Numbered from the stretch's first letter, positions 52,037 to 61,317 are shown. The stretch is 64,000 bases of DNA from Marinobacter sp. S0848L (GCF_023016065.1 NZ_JALKAQ010000004.1:226462-290461), one strand, 5' to 3'. The notes: generated by a model not told the origin, from the letters alone. Numbers and translations: made by a program.

Positions 52037-53788
52037 CTACCCCTTATCTCCTGACGAGACAGCCACTGGTGCCACACCGGAAACTTCGAGTTCGGGTTTC
52101 ACGTTCAGCAAACGCAACGCGTCTCCCATAACCCGGGCAAACACCGGCGCGGCCACTTCACCGCCGTAATACTCTCCTGACTGAGGCGCATCTACGGCCA
52201 CTACTGTTACGATCTTCGGATCATCAATGGGTGCCATACCCGCGAAAATCGCCTTATACATGCTGTCTTCGTAGCCATGTGCACCAACCAGATGCACCGT
52301 ACCTGTTTTACCGCCAGCCGCGTACAGACCGGGCTGGGCTCGGCCGCCCGTGCCTTTCGCTACGGCGTCTTTCAGCATCTGCCGGACTTCGTAGGTCACT
52401 TTTTCGCTGAGAACCCGCTGTCCTTGCGGCGGCTGCTCTTGTTTCAGCAGACTAACCGGATACCGAATGCCGCCGTTGGCCAAGACCATATAAGCTTGAG
52501 CCAGTTGCAGTGCGTTCACGCTGAGGCCATAGCCGTAGGAAAGAGTTGCTTCTTCAACCGGCCGCCATTTCGGGCGGGCAGGTAAGACACCCACGGCCTC
52601 TCCGGGAAAGCCAACACCGGTTGCCTGCCCCAGCCCCATTCGCGAAAACAGATTGCTCAGAACATCGCCACCCAGATCATTAGCGATCTTACTCACACCA
52701 ACGTTGCTGGATTTAACGATGATTTTGGTCAGATCCATCACACCGTAATTGCGATGATCCCGAATGGTGAAACGCCCGAAGCGCCGATAGCCGGGCGAGG
52801 TGTCGATGGTGCTATTGGCGTTGTACTTGCCCGACTCCAGAGCCGCTGCGATCGTCAGCGGCTTGATGGTGGAACCAGGCTCGAACAAATCAGTGATCGC
52901 CTTGTTTCGCAGATTCTCGACCGCTAACTGAGAGCGGTCGTTCGGGTTATACGAGCCCTGATTAACCATTGCCAACACCTCACCGGTGCTGACATCGAGC
53001 ATGACCAGCGTGCCGCCACGCGCGTTGTGGGCGCCAACCACGGCTTTCAGCTCACGGTAGGCGAGATACTGGAGCCGGAGATCTATACTCAACTCAAGAC
53101 CTTTACCGGGGCGGGCATCACGCACCAGCATCAAATCTTTGATGATGTGACCGCGACGATCTTTAAGAACGCGCTTTGCCCCGGGCTCGCCTTCCAGCCA
53201 CTGGTTGTAGGCCAGTTCAATCCCTTCCTGGCCGTCTTCGTCTATGTTGGTAAAACCGACAACGTGTGCGGTCACCTCACCGGCAGGATAGTAACGGCGA
53301 TATTCCTGGCGGGCATAAATGCCGCCGAGCCCCAAAGCTAACGCCTCTTTAGCCATCGCGGGCTGAACCTTGCGGCGCAAATAAATAAATTCACGGCTGG
53401 CGTAACTACGCAGGCGCTGGCGCAGCTCACCTTCGGACAATTCCAACACCCGAGCAAGCACGGCCAGTTTCGGATGTTCGGGGTCAATCTCTGACGGGTT
53501 TGCCCAAACCGTCTGAACCGGTGTACTCACTGCCAGCGGCTCGCCGTGGCGATCGGTGACCACGCCACGGTGAGCGTCAATGGATTCTGTCCGAATGGTG
53601 CGGACATCACCCTGCTGGCGTAGAAAGTCATTATCAACAACCAGCAGATCAGTCAGTCGCCAGCCAATGCCCAGCATCACCAACAGAAAAACGCCCAGCA
53701 CAGAATAAAAGCGCCAGGCCTTCAAGCCTGCCACCAGTCGCTGCACCCTGCTGTTTGTCTGTTCGCTTTGAGCGGACAAATTGGCCAC
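52037..53788 (-). CDS. ftsI: Peptidoglycan transpeptidase FtsI (PBP3)
   Basis: Division-specific class B PBP that cross-links septal peptidoglycan with FtsW. It has 583 residues (588 in E. coli). A short cytoplasmic tail is followed by a membrane helix (about 28-50), the pedestal domain and the transpeptidase domain with S306-T-I-K309, SSN (in IIVKSSNVGVSK) and KTGT (in GGKTGTVHL). The start is a GTG at 53788 with only a weak ribosome site, 18 bases after the ftsL stop. Confidence 0.96.
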   Translation of the reverse strand: MANLSAQSEQTNSRVQRLVAGLKAWRFYSVLGVFLLVMLGIGWRLTDLLVVDNDFLRQQGDVRTIRTESIDAHRGVVTDRHGEPLAVSTPVQTVWANPSEIDPEHPKLAVLARVLELSEGELRQRLRSYASREFIYLRRKVQPAMAKEALALGLGGIYARQEYRRYYPAGEVTAHVVGFTNIDEDGQEGIELAYNQWLEGEPGAKRVLKDRRGHIIKDLMLVRDARPGKGLELSIDLRLQYLAYRELKAVVGAHNARGGTLVMLDVSTGEVLAMVNQGSYNPNDRSQLAVENLRNKAITDLFEPGSTIKPLTIAAALESGKYNANSTIDTSPGYRRFGRFTIRDHRNYGVMDLTKIIVKSSNVGVSKIANDLGGDVLSNLFSRMGLGQATGVGFPGEAVGVLPARPKWRPVEEATLSYGYGLSVNALQLAQAYMVLANGGIRYPVSLLKQEQPPQGQRVLSEKVTYEVRQMLKDAVAKGTGGRAQPGLYAAGGKTGTVHLVGAHGYEDSMYKAIFAGMAPIDDPKIVTVVAVDAPQSGEYYGGEVAAPVFARVMGDALRLLNVKPELEVSGVAPVAVSSGDKG

Positions 53789-53806
53789 CTTGCTGCTGTT
53801 ATCGTT

Positions 53807-54211
53807 TTATTTAGCCGCAATCGGCGTCATCAACGGCACCAGAACGATATCCTGTCGCCCCGGAACCTTCATGCCAAAACGTTCTGCTGCCAACTTTTCA
53901 ACACGACCATGAGCGCTCAGCGCACTTTGTTCCAACAACAGCTGACTCCATTCACGCTCATGTGCATCGCGCTGCTGTTGCAGCGTCGACAATGTATTGA
54001 ACAGCTCCCGGTTTTCATGGGCACTTACCACAACCCCGATCGCCGAGACGGTAAGCGCCAGTATCAGCATCAAAGATACCAGCACCTGTTTTTTGCATGC
54101 CGTTTCAAAAACCTCTCGGGATACCCGAACAGCCGAGACAACACCCTCTCTGACTTTTTCTTTATTCAGTTTTGCGGCTTTCGTTGGTTGCTCTATGGCT
54201 ACGGCGCCCAT
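53807..54211 (-). CDS. ftsL: Cell division protein FtsL
   Basis: Small bitopic protein of the FtsQLB complex that activates FtsWI. It has 134 residues: a basic cytoplasmic segment (1-42), one membrane helix (about 45-64), and a periplasmic coiled coil with a leucine heptad pattern (HENRELFNTLSTLQQQR). Family sequence conservation is low; the assignment rests on this topology, the ending VEKLAAERFGMKVPGRQDIV, and position between rsmH and ftsI. Confidence 0.93.
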   Translation of the reverse strand: MGAVAIEQPTKAAKLNKEKVREGVVSAVRVSREVFETACKKQVLVSLMLILALTVSAIGVVVSAHENRELFNTLSTLQQQRDAHEREWSQLLLEQSALSAHGRVEKLAAERFGMKVPGRQDIVLVPLMTPIAAK

Positions 54212-54238
54212 GGCGTCTCGCTCCCTTGCGAATTCGCT

Positions 54239-55195
54239 TCAGTGAGTTGTTCGCTCCAGCACCCGCATGACAGCACTGCGAGCCCGAACGTTCTCGTCTA
54301 TTTCATGATCGCTGGCCTTATTGGCCTTACCGACCAGACGGTAAGAAGACTGCATCTGCTCCGCCGTCACTGGCACACCTTTTGGAATCTTCGGCCCTTG
54401 GGCCAGATCTCTCATAAACCGCTTTACCAGCCGGTCTTCCAGAGAGTGAAAACTGATCACCACCAACCGGCCACCGGGCGCCAGACGCTCCGCAGCAACC
54501 TTCAACCCGATTTCCAGATCTTCCAGCTCCCGATTGATAAAAATTCGGATCGCCTGAAAGGTCCGCGTAGCCGGGTGTTTATGCTTCTCTTTTTTAGGTA
54601 CAGCCTCGGCCACTAACTCGGCCAACTGCCGGGTTGTTTCCAACGGCTCTTCCGCACGTCGCTCAACCACCAAACGCGCAATACGGCGAGAGAAACGCTC
54701 TTCGCCGTACCGGAAAATCACATCTGCTATGTCTTTTTCATCTGCACTGGCCAACCATTGCGCCGCACTTGGCGCCTGCTGCGGATTCATCCGCATGTCT
54801 AACGGGCCATCCTTCATGAAGGAAAAACCTCGCTCAGCATCATCCAGCTGCGGCGAAGACACGCCTAAATCCATCAACACACCGTTGACCGTCGACCACT
54901 GCCGGGCACGCAGTGCTTCATCGAGCTCCGAAAAAGATCCGTGAAACCAATCAAAGCGTTGATCGCTGGCCGCCAACGCTTCAGCCACTCGGATCGCTTC
55001 AGGGTCTTTATCAATGCCCAGTAAGCCCCCCTGCTCGTTAAGTTGGCTCAAAATCAGCCGACTGTGGCCGCCGCGCCCGAATGTACCATCGACATAACAA
55101 CCTGCACTGTCGTTAACCAGGTAATCGACCGCTTCATCGAGCAACACAGAGCGATGTTTGAAACCGTCAACGGAATCAGAGTCCGGCTTGGTCAT
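54239..55195 (-). CDS. rsmH: 16S rRNA cytosine-1402 N4-methyltransferase
   Basis: SAM-dependent methyltransferase that modifies C1402 of 16S rRNA in the decoding centre. It has 318 residues. Signatures are [49 protein letters not shown] and the C-terminal [18 protein letters not shown]. It overlaps mraZ by 4 bases (ATGA, 55192-55195), the usual mraZ-rsmH start of the dcw operon. Confidence 0.97.
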   Translation of the reverse strand: MTKPDSDSVDGFKHRSVLLDEAVDYLVNDSAGCYVDGTFGRGGHSRLILSQLNEQGGLLGIDKDPEAIRVAEALAASDQRFDWFHGSFSELDEALRARQWSTVNGVLMDLGVSSPQLDDAERGFSFMKDGPLDMRMNPQQAPSAAQWLASADEKDIADVIFRYGEERFSRRIARLVVERRAEEPLETTRQLAELVAEAVPKKEKHKHPATRTFQAIRIFINRELEDLEIGLKVAAERLAPGGRLVVISFHSLEDRLVKRFMRDLAQGPKIPKGVPVTAEQMQSSYRLVGKANKASDHEIDENVRARSAVMRVLERTTH

Positions 55196-55650
55196 AGCGA
55201 CAGCGCCTCCATTTCAGGCGGCACGTCGTCATCGTCAGAAGACTCATCCAGCCAGGCCATCCAACGCTCTTCGCTCCAGAGCTCCCATTTATTACCCTGA
55301 CCGATCAACATCAATTTCTTTTCCAAATAGGCGTAACTTCTGAGCGTAGGCGGCACCAAAATACGCCCCGCCGAGTCCAACTCCATCGGCGCTGCATTAC
55401 CCAGCATCAATCGCTGAAGTCGCCGAACCGGCTTCTTAATGTTCGGAAGGGCTTCTATCTTGGGGCGCAGGATTTCCCATTCAGGTTCCGGGTACAACAG
55501 CACGCAACGTTCCTCATCGGTATTGGCGCTGGCAGTCAGAACAATACGGCCACCACAAAGCTGCGCGAGTTCTTCGCGCAGCTTTGTCGGAATCGCTAAG
55601 CGACCCTTCGCGTCCATATTGATGGCATGACTGCCAAGGAAGTTGCTCAT
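55192..55650 (-). CDS. mraZ: Transcriptional regulator MraZ
   Basis: DNA-binding AbrB-fold protein that represses its own dcw operon in E. coli by binding repeats near the promoter. The 152 residues match E. coli exactly in length. Two SpoVT/AbrB-like domains are visible: the first has [18 protein letters not shown] (residues about 10-27), the second [18 protein letters not shown]. Four TGG-type repeats, the expected MraZ site, lie 27 to 60 bases upstream of the ATG. It is the first gene of the 16-gene minus-strand run ending at lpxC. Confidence 0.97.
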   Translation of the reverse strand: MSNFLGSHAINMDAKGRLAIPTKLREELAQLCGGRIVLTASANTDEERCVLLYPEPEWEILRPKIEALPNIKKPVRRLQRLMLGNAAPMELDSAGRILVPPTLRSYAYLEKKLMLIGQGNKWELWSEERWMAWLDESSDDDDVPPEMEALSL

Positions 55651-55676
55651 TTACGCCGTATCCAAGGGTGCTATTT

Positions 55677-55710
55677 CCACAAAAAACCACTAGAAACCAC
55701 TTTTTCCCAC
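55677..55710 (-). promoter_or_regulatory. MraZ operator: four GTGG repeats at 10-bp period
   Basis: On the minus strand GTGG occurs four times with exact 10-base spacing; on the plus strand CCAC starts at 55677, 55687, 55697 and 55707. The most upstream copy is GTGGG, the classic MraZ box form. The E. coli site has three such repeats spaced by 5 bases after TGGGN. Here they sit just downstream of the start point predicted from the promoter at 55719-55747, where bound MraZ would block elongation or clearance. Confidence 0.8.
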
Positions 55711-55718
55711 TTCCGCAC

Positions 55719-55747
55719 ACTATAGAAACACGCAAAAGACAATGCAA
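55719..55747 (-). promoter_or_regulatory. Sigma70 promoter of the dcw operon (Pmra)
   Basis: Reading on the minus strand, -35 TTGCAT (55742-55747), a 17-base spacer and -10 TATAGT (55719-55724). It predicts transcription from about 55712, a leader of about 62 bases before the mraZ ATG, and MraZ repeats at the very start of the transcript. Confidence 0.8.
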
Positions 55748-55954
55748 GCGCCGCTTTGGCCGCCACGAGGCCAAAACTTCCTTTAATGACAAGAGGTTAC
55801 GAAACGGAAATTTATGGAGAGACTGAACTGAGCACGAGAAGTATTGAAAAAACAAGAACCTGCAAGGCGTTCTGAAAGCCTAATCTAAAGCATAAGATTT
55901 TTTGGCTATAACCGCAGGCTTGTGAGAAGTACGCACATTAAATATTGATAGGAA
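55748..55954. other. Non-coding stretch between Pmra and rnpB
   Basis: About 200 AT-richer bases without a supported gene. A weak hairpin (AGAAC ... GTTCT, near 55850-55870) precedes T residues on the minus strand and might end rnpB read-through, but the stem is only five pairs. I see no other element. Confidence 0.5.
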
Positions 55955-56302
55955 AAGAGAGCTCGCCGATAAGCCGGGTTCTGTCGTGGACAGTCATTCA
56001 TCTAGAGCCTGCGTCGCCACAGACCTCAAGCAACCTACCCGAATCCAGCGCGGGCCACGCCAACGGATTCCTATTTGGTCTTGCTCCAGGTGGGGTTTAC
56101 CATGCCGTGAACTGTTGCCAGTCACGCGGTGCGCTCTTACCGCACCATTTCAACCTTACCGGCGCCCGAAGGCACGTAGGCGGTGTATTTTCTGTTGCAC
56201 TTTCCGTCGACTTGCGCCGCCCAGGCGTTACCTGGCACCTTGCCCTATGGAGCCCGGACTTTCCTCCCCCGGTAAAACCGGCGGCGACTGTCTGGCGAGC
56301 TC
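55955..56302 (-). ncRNA. rnpB: RNase P RNA (class A)
   Basis: Catalytic RNA that trims 5' leaders from tRNA precursors, working with RnpA protein. On the minus strand it begins GAGCTCGCCAGACAGTCG and contains the universally conserved blocks GGAGGAAAGTCCGGGCTCC, GGGTAGGTTGCTTGAG-like CRV sequence, GATGAATGACTGTCCACG and ACAGAACCCGGCTTATCG. The two ends pair perfectly through GAGCTCGCC and GGCGAGCTC, forming helix P1. The length, about 348 bases, is slightly below E. coli (377). The 3' end is approximate. The position next to rsmI is common in gammaproteobacteria. Confidence 0.97.
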
Positions 56303-56309
56303 GGGGCTG

Positions 56310-56338
56310 ACAATACCCGTGCCGCTGCCTGCGCGCAA
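56310..56338 (-). promoter_or_regulatory. Probable rnpB promoter
   Basis: On the minus strand, -35 TTGCGC (56333-56338), a 17-base spacer and -10 TATTGT (56310-56315). The RNA would start at the G at 56302, 7 bases after the -10, exactly at the first base of helix P1. The promoter lies just past the rsmI stop at 56345. Confidence 0.6.
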
Positions 56339-56344
56339 GTGCTT

Positions 56345-57214
56345 TTAACCGCCCTTTAACACCAGCGCCCGCTGGTACAATTCATTCTTCCCCAAGCCAC
56401 AGACATCCGAAACAATCCTGGCCGCCTTCTTAACCGGCAACTCTTTGACCAGCATCGCCAGCAATTTATCGGCGTCAACAGCGGCCTCTGCGCCCGGTGC
56501 CTCGTCGGAGCCACGAACCATCACAACAAACTCACCTTTTGAACCGTGCGGATCTGCCTGCAGATCGGCGAACACTTTAGCTGCCGTTCCCGCATAGAAG
56601 GTTTCGAACGTTTTCGTCAGCTCTCTTCCCAGCACACACTCTCGTTCGGGGCCCAGAACCTCGATGAGGTCCTCCATAAAATCACAGATTCGGTGCGGGG
56701 ACTCATAAAATACCAAGGTAGCCGGCTGCCGCTTAAAACTTTCCAGCGCAGCTTTCCGCCCAGCTCGCTTTGCCGGCAAAAATCCTGCGAACAGAAACTG
56801 GTCGGTTGGCAAACCGGCTGCCGAAAGCGCGGCCACCAAAGCACAAGCGCCTGGAACTGGAGAAACCTGGTACCCCGCCGCGCGCGCCTCTCTAACCAGA
56901 ATATACCCCGGATCAGAAATCAAAGGCGTACCGGCATCAGATACCAAGGCCACGCTTTGCCCTTGCGACAAGGCCTCAAGGATCTGATTGACCCGAGCCC
57001 TTTCATTGTGATCATGAAGCGCCAACATTTGCTTGTTAAGCCCCAGATGATTCAGCAGCCTGCCACTATGACGGGTGTCCTCAGCCGCTACTAAGTCGGC
57101 TTTGGCCAACACTTGCCGAGCCCGCTCCGTTAAATCTTCGAGGTTTCCGATCGGCGTTGCGACAACGTACAGCTGTCCACCGACACTAACGGGCGTTCGC
57201 TCAGAACTGGGCAT
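56345..57214 (-). CDS. rsmI: 16S rRNA cytidine-1402 2'-O-methyltransferase
   Basis: Tetrapyrrole-methylase-fold enzyme that methylates the ribose of C1402 in 16S rRNA, the same nucleotide targeted by RsmH. It has 289 residues (286 in E. coli). Signatures are LYVVATPIGNLEDLTERA, VAAEDTRHSGRLL, ALVSDAGTPLISDPGY and VVFYESPHRI-like TLVFYESPHRI. The ATG at 57214 follows GGAG at 7 bases; the frame is open upstream to 57274. It is divergent from lpoA, the typical pairing. Confidence 0.96.
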   Translation of the reverse strand: MPSSERTPVSVGGQLYVVATPIGNLEDLTERARQVLAKADLVAAEDTRHSGRLLNHLGLNKQMLALHDHNERARVNQILEALSQGQSVALVSDAGTPLISDPGYILVREARAAGYQVSPVPGACALVAALSAAGLPTDQFLFAGFLPAKRAGRKAALESFKRQPATLVFYESPHRICDFMEDLIEVLGPERECVLGRELTKTFETFYAGTAAKVFADLQADPHGSKGEFVVMVRGSDEAPGAEAAVDADKLLAMLVKELPVKKAARIVSDVCGLGKNELYQRALVLKGG

Positions 57215-57356
57215 AAAATGACTCCGGAGAATGGATAACACTGCCTTATAGCCTGCCCATGACAGGCACGTCATGTGAAATAGGCCGGGAGCTGGTAAAC
57301 TTGCCAGCTAATGAGCGGCATCACAAGCCCAATGATCCGGAGATACCGAGCCTGCC

Positions 57357-59198
57357 ATGATGACACACAGCAACTCTTTACCCATGTTTACGCTACTGGC
57401 CGTACTGATGACCCTATTCAGTGGCTGCGCCTCCATCAACCTGGATACGCATGTTGCTGACACACCAGAACAAGCACTAGCCATAGCAGCGGATGAAAAT
57501 GACACCCAACGCGCCCAACGCTATCTGCTTCGTATCGCGAGCAATTATCAATCGAAAGACAATCATACCGCCGCCAGAACAATACTCCAGGACGACTTGC
57601 TAAAATCCGCGAAAGGCCAAGCTCTCGAGCAGCAGCGACTGCTTGCCATGGCCAGTGCGATCGAGCTTGAAGACCGGGCGTGGGCAAAAGAACTCGCCGC
57701 CACTATCGACACGGAAAACTTCCTTAACTACCCCAGCGATTTGCTGCCCCGGGCCGCCAACCTGCAAGCACAAACCCAAGCGTTGGCCGGGAAGCCTTTC
57801 GAGGCTGCCATGACCCTGATTCTGCTCGGCCAAGCGGACAGCAGCGTCGGCCCACAAAGCGTTCATGACAAAATCTGGAACCAGTTAAAAAACGTCGATT
57901 CAAAGAAACTGCAGGCCAATACCAACAACGCCATCGGGTTTGAAAACCAAGGCTGGCTGGAGCTTGCTATGACGCTCCGGAACTCTGACAGCAACCTAGA
58001 CGCCCAAGGGCGACTCATTCGACAGTGGCAAAATAACTGGCCGGGGCACCCTGCAGCTCAAACCCTGCCGAAAGAACTCGCGCTCATGGCGGATATTTCG
58101 TCCTCCCGACCAGAAAACATCGTCTTGGCACTGCCCCTCGAAGGTCCGTTAGCCAGTGCCGGCAAAGCCATCCGGGACGGCTTCATCGCGGCCTATTATA
58201 AAGACACCAGCACCAATCGCAGCAAAACAGATATCCGGGTTGTGGATACTGCCGACCGGCCCTTTCGCGATCTATACAGCGAGCTGAGCAACAGCAAAGT
58301 TGATCTGATTGTTGGCCCGCTTGAAAAAGACGGCTTGACCGAACTTGCGGATATGAACACCCTCCCGGTTCCGGTGCTGGGCCTGAATTATCTGCCGGGC
58401 GACAGTAAAGCACCTGACGGCCTTTACCAATACGGCTTGTCTGCCGAAGATGAAGCACGGCAAATTGCCGAGCAGCTTGCGGAAGACGGTATCACTCGTA
58501 TTCTGGCGCTCATCCCGAACGGCGAATGGGGCGACCGGGTTTCCGCAGCCCTGACCAACAAACTGCAAGAAACTGGCGTGACAGCGCTGCACGTTCAGCG
58601 CTTCTTCCCGGAAGACAATCTTCGCGCGATCTCCGCCGACGTCCTTGGCGTAACCGCATCGCGCCAGCGGGCAATCAATGTCGAACGCACCATTGGCCTG
58701 AACGTGGAATTCGAACCCCGGCCTCGCCAGGACGCGGAAGCGATTGTTATGGTTGCAGCACCAACGATTGCCCGCCAATTTAAACCCTTGTTCGCCTTCT
58801 ATTTCGCGGGCAACCTTCCGGTGTACGCACCCTCAATCACCTACGAAGGTGTCCCCAACCCCAGCCGTGATCGAGACTTGAACAACGTGATGTTCACCGA
58901 TATCCCTTGGGTTCTTGCCGAAGACAACCCGTTACGCGGCGATGCGGAACAGTATCTGAGTGGCACCAAAGGCCAACTGGGCCGCCTGTTCGCCATGGGC
59001 GCCGACGCCTGGCAACTCAGCAAACGCTTACCGCTTCTGCAGCAAGTCAAAGATGCAGCCATTGACGGCCACACGGGCACCCTGACCATGACGCCGGCAG
59101 GCGCCATACACAGGGAACAATTATGGGCGAAGTTTGTTAACGGAACCCCCGAGGTGCTGAAAAGCAAAGCCCCCGACACACTCGTGCCAGGCGAATAA
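57357..59198 (+). CDS. lpoA: Penicillin-binding protein activator LpoA-like lipoprotein
   Basis: Outer-membrane lipoprotein that stimulates the transpeptidase activity of PBP1A from outside the wall. It has 613 residues. The lipobox is LFSGC (C24). Residues about 35-245 form a TPR-like helical domain, and residues about 255-600 a periplasmic-binding-protein fold starting IVLALPLEGPLASAGKAIRDG. The E. coli protein is longer (678) because of an inserted segment. The rsmI/lpoA divergence and the following yraN and SIS gene match the conserved neighbourhood. ATG codons lie at 57357 and 57360. Confidence 0.92.
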   Translation: MMTHSNSLPMFTLLAVLMTLFSGCASINLDTHVADTPEQALAIAADENDTQRAQRYLLRIASNYQSKDNHTAARTILQDDLLKSAKGQALEQQRLLAMASAIELEDRAWAKELAATIDTENFLNYPSDLLPRAANLQAQTQALAGKPFEAAMTLILLGQADSSVGPQSVHDKIWNQLKNVDSKKLQANTNNAIGFENQGWLELAMTLRNSDSNLDAQGRLIRQWQNNWPGHPAAQTLPKELALMADISSSRPENIVLALPLEGPLASAGKAIRDGFIAAYYKDTSTNRSKTDIRVVDTADRPFRDLYSELSNSKVDLIVGPLEKDGLTELADMNTLPVPVLGLNYLPGDSKAPDGLYQYGLSAEDEARQIAEQLAEDGITRILALIPNGEWGDRVSAALTNKLQETGVTALHVQRFFPEDNLRAISADVLGVTASRQRAINVERTIGLNVEFEPRPRQDAEAIVMVAAPTIARQFKPLFAFYFAGNLPVYAPSITYEGVPNPSRDRDLNNVMFTDIPWVLAEDNPLRGDAEQYLSGTKGQLGRLFAMGADAWQLSKRLPLLQQVKDAAIDGHTGTLTMTPAGAIHREQLWAKFVNGTPEVLKSKAPDTLVPGE

Positions 59199-59217
59199 AG
59201 CCAACCAGCGATTGAAT

Positions 59218-59589
59218 ATGGCCAAGGACGGCAAAAAAGCGTTAGGCGATTTCTATGAAGGAGTAGCTGCCCGCTACCTGAGCGGCCGTGGCGTTTTCAT
59301 ACTTGAACGCAACGTTTATAACCGGGGCGGAGAAATTGACCTCATCGGCCAAGACGGTAACGTGTTGGTGTTTTTTGAAGTGCGGTACCGAAAAACCAAT
59401 AGCTTGGTCGATCCCCTGAGCTCAATCACACCAAGCAAACAGAAGCGATTGATCAGGGCCGCCTCATTCTACCTTCACCGAAACAACCTGTGGGATGCTC
59501 ACACGCGCATCGATGTAATCGGTATTACGCCGGGAACTACCAGCAAATACCGGGTACAATGGGTTAAAAATGCAATTCAGGCAGATTAA
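59218..59589 (+). CDS. yraN: YraN family protein (UPF0102), nuclease-like
   Basis: A 123-residue protein of the UPF0102 family with a PD-(D/E)XK nuclease-like core: GEIDLIGQDGNVLVFFEVRYRK carries the E, D and ExR residues (shown in pieces: RGGEIDLI and FFEVRYR). Its function is not established; relatives have Holliday-junction resolvase-like folds. The ATG at 59218 was preferred to an in-frame TTG at 59212. It starts 19 bases after lpoA, and the next open frame can overlap its end, so lpoA-yraN-diaA looks like one operon. Confidence 0.9.
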   Translation: MAKDGKKALGDFYEGVAARYLSGRGVFILERNVYNRGGEIDLIGQDGNVLVFFEVRYRKTNSLVDPLSSITPSKQKRLIRAASFYLHRNNLWDAHTRIDVIGITPGTTSKYRVQWVKNAIQAD

Positions 59590-59599
59590 TACCGGCACC

Positions 59600-60190
59600 A
59601 TGACCAATACTGAAGAACGAATCAATTACTGGTTTGCAAACCACATGGAACAGACTGCGCAAGCCGCCGTCACCGCAGGCCCGGCGATTGGAAGTGTGGC
59701 AGACGCGTTTGTGAGCACACTATTGCAGGATGGCAAAATCATCGCTTGCGCGAACGGCAATGCCAACGTACTCACGCAATACCTATGCACGGCGCTTCTG
59801 TCCCGGTTTGATCAGGATCGGCCGGCCCTACCCGCCATTAACCTGGGCGCAGATGCCACCACCTATTCTGCGATCTGCCGGGACAATCGCTTCAACGATA
59901 CCTTTTCCAGACAAGTACGAGCCGTAGGCAAGCCTGGAGACTTGCTGTTTGTAGTCGTTGATGACGGCCATAAAGCCAACTTGATTCAGGCGATTCAAGC
60001 AGCTCACGACCGCGAAATGATGGTTGTGGTCCTAAGCGCACGGGAAAAGTCTGACATCACGTCTCTGATGCACCCCGAAGACCACGAAGTTGCATTAAAC
60101 GATCTGGCACCACACGAAGCCACACCACTCATGATGGTAATCCTCAACGCCTTGTGCGATCAGATCGACGCAAAACTATTTGGCGGATAA
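59600..60190 (+). CDS. diaA: SIS domain protein, DiaA-like
   Basis: A 196-residue SIS-fold protein of the DiaA/GmhA group, the same length as E. coli DiaA (196), which binds DnaA and promotes timely initiation. The RFDQDRPALPAINLGAD segment is close to DiaA. The usual phosphosugar-binding loops are altered: the GNGxS loop reads ANGNANVLTQ and the STSGNS loop reads VVDDGHK, so isomerase activity is unlikely. The ATG at 59600 was chosen; an ATG at 59570 inside yraN would add 10 residues. The BON-domain gene often found next (yraP/dolP) is absent. Confidence 0.85.
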   Translation: MTNTEERINYWFANHMEQTAQAAVTAGPAIGSVADAFVSTLLQDGKIIACANGNANVLTQYLCTALLSRFDQDRPALPAINLGADATTYSAICRDNRFNDTFSRQVRAVGKPGDLLFVVVDDGHKANLIQAIQAAHDREMMVVVLSAREKSDITSLMHPEDHEVALNDLAPHEATPLMMVILNALCDQIDAKLFGG

Positions 60191-60191
60191 G

Positions 60192-60217
60192 AAAAAAGCC
60201 GGCAAGCCGGCTTTTTT
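60192..60217. terminator. Bidirectional terminator between diaA and sspB
   Basis: AAAAAAGCCGGC (60192-60203) pairs with GCCGGCTTTTTT (60206-60217); the tight loop likely opens to CAAG. T runs on both strands serve the two convergent genes. Confidence 0.9.
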
Positions 60218-60218
60218 C

Positions 60219-60644
60219 TTATTTCACTACTTTCAGCGTTGGTCTGCCCGAAGGCCGCTCATCCGCTTTTTGGGCTGAAGCGTCATCTCCATCGCCGTCT
60301 GGATCAGGAAAACCAGGCTCGCTACCGAACACCATTCCTTCACCGTTTTCTTTTGCGTAGATGGCCAGCACGGCTTGCAGCGGAATAAACACCTGCATAG
60401 GCACACCGCCGAACCGAGCGCTAAACTCGATCGCGCCGTTACCAATCACCAGACCTCTTACAGCGCCAGTGCTGATATTTAAAACAATCTGCCCGTTAGC
60501 CACGTGCTCTGTAGGCACCTGAACACCCTGAACCCCCGCATCAACAACAATGTATGGGGTGCAGTCATTATCCAGAATCCACTCATTCAGCGCCCTTACC
60601 AAGTATGGGCGACTGGAGCTCATGGCAACATTTAAATCAGACAC
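60219..60644 (-). CDS. sspB: ClpXP protease specificity-enhancing factor SspB
   Basis: Adaptor that delivers ssrA-tagged and other substrates to ClpXP. With the GTG at 60644 it has 141 residues. The substrate-binding domain (about 10-112) shows RPYLVRALNEWILDND, NGQIVLNIS and ARFGGVPMQVFIPLQAVLAIYAKENG. An acidic linker and the ClpX-binding tail RPTLKVVK finish it. The GTG is eight bases from CAGGAG (60653-60658) and gives an N terminus like E. coli SspB. An ATG at 60623 would be seven residues shorter. It lies 37 bases after sspA. Confidence 0.94.
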   Translation of the reverse strand: MSDLNVAMSSSRPYLVRALNEWILDNDCTPYIVVDAGVQGVQVPTEHVANGQIVLNISTGAVRGLVIGNGAIEFSARFGGVPMQVFIPLQAVLAIYAKENGEGMVFGSEPGFPDPDGDGDDASAQKADERPSGRPTLKVVK

Positions 60645-60681
60645 TACAACAACTCCTGATCTGGAACCGGGCGTTAAACCA

Positions 60682-61317
60682 TCAACTGCGAATATCTTCT
60701 TCAAGGTCAGAGAGGCTCGCCTTAAAGCCTTCGCGGCTAAAGATACTCTCCATATACTTGAGCAGCGGCTTGGCCTGCTTGTCTTTATCACTCAGCTCGA
60801 TACCCAGAGCCGGCAAACGCCACAGGATTGGCGCGATGCAGCAATCCACAATGGTGAACTCTTCTGACAGGAAGAACGGCATTTCCGCAAACAGAGGGCC
60901 AGTCGCCAGCAAGCTTTCCTTCAACTCTTTACGGGCAGCGTCAGACGCTTTACCAGTTGGCTGCGCAACAATCTGATCAACCAGAGCGCACCAGTCTTTC
61001 TGAATGCGATGGATCATCAAACGACTGTTGGCTCGCGCAACGGGGTACACAGGCAAAAGCGGAGGATGCGGGAAACGCTCATCCAAGTATTCCATCATGA
61101 TGTTTGGTTCATACAGAACCAAATCACGATCCACCAGTGTCGGAACGGCGTTGTACGGGTTCAGGTCCGCCAGTTCTGCCGGAGGGTTGTCCGGCTCCAC
61201 ATCAACAACATCAACGGTAACGCCCTTTTCAGCCAATACAATACGCACACGATGGCTGTAATGACTATTCGGGTCCGAGAAAAACGTCATTGATGACCGC
61301 TTGGTCACAACGCCCAT
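60682..61317 (-). CDS. sspA: Stringent starvation protein A
   Basis: Glutathione-S-transferase-like protein that binds RNA polymerase and alters transcription in starvation and acid stress. It has 211 residues (212 in E. coli). The N-terminal thioredoxin-like domain (about 10-85) has [18 protein letters not shown] and [17 protein letters not shown], and the helical GST C domain follows. It lacks the catalytic residues for glutathione chemistry, as in the family. sspB follows, the conserved sspA-sspB operon. Confidence 0.95.
   Translation of the reverse strand: MGVVTKRSSMTFFSDPNSHYSHRVRIVLAEKGVTVDVVDVEPDNPPAELADLNPYNAVPTLVDRDLVLYEPNIMMEYLDERFPHPPLLPVYPVARANSRLMIHRIQKDWCALVDQIVAQPTGKASDAARKELKESLLATGPLFAEMPFFLSEEFTIVDCCIAPILWRLPALGIELSDKDKQAKPLLKYMESIFSREGFKASLSDLEEDIRS

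Noticed and set aside
55945-56348. Plus-strand open frames over rnpB
   Set aside because: The region is explained by RNase P RNA on the minus strand with conserved sequence blocks and helix P1.
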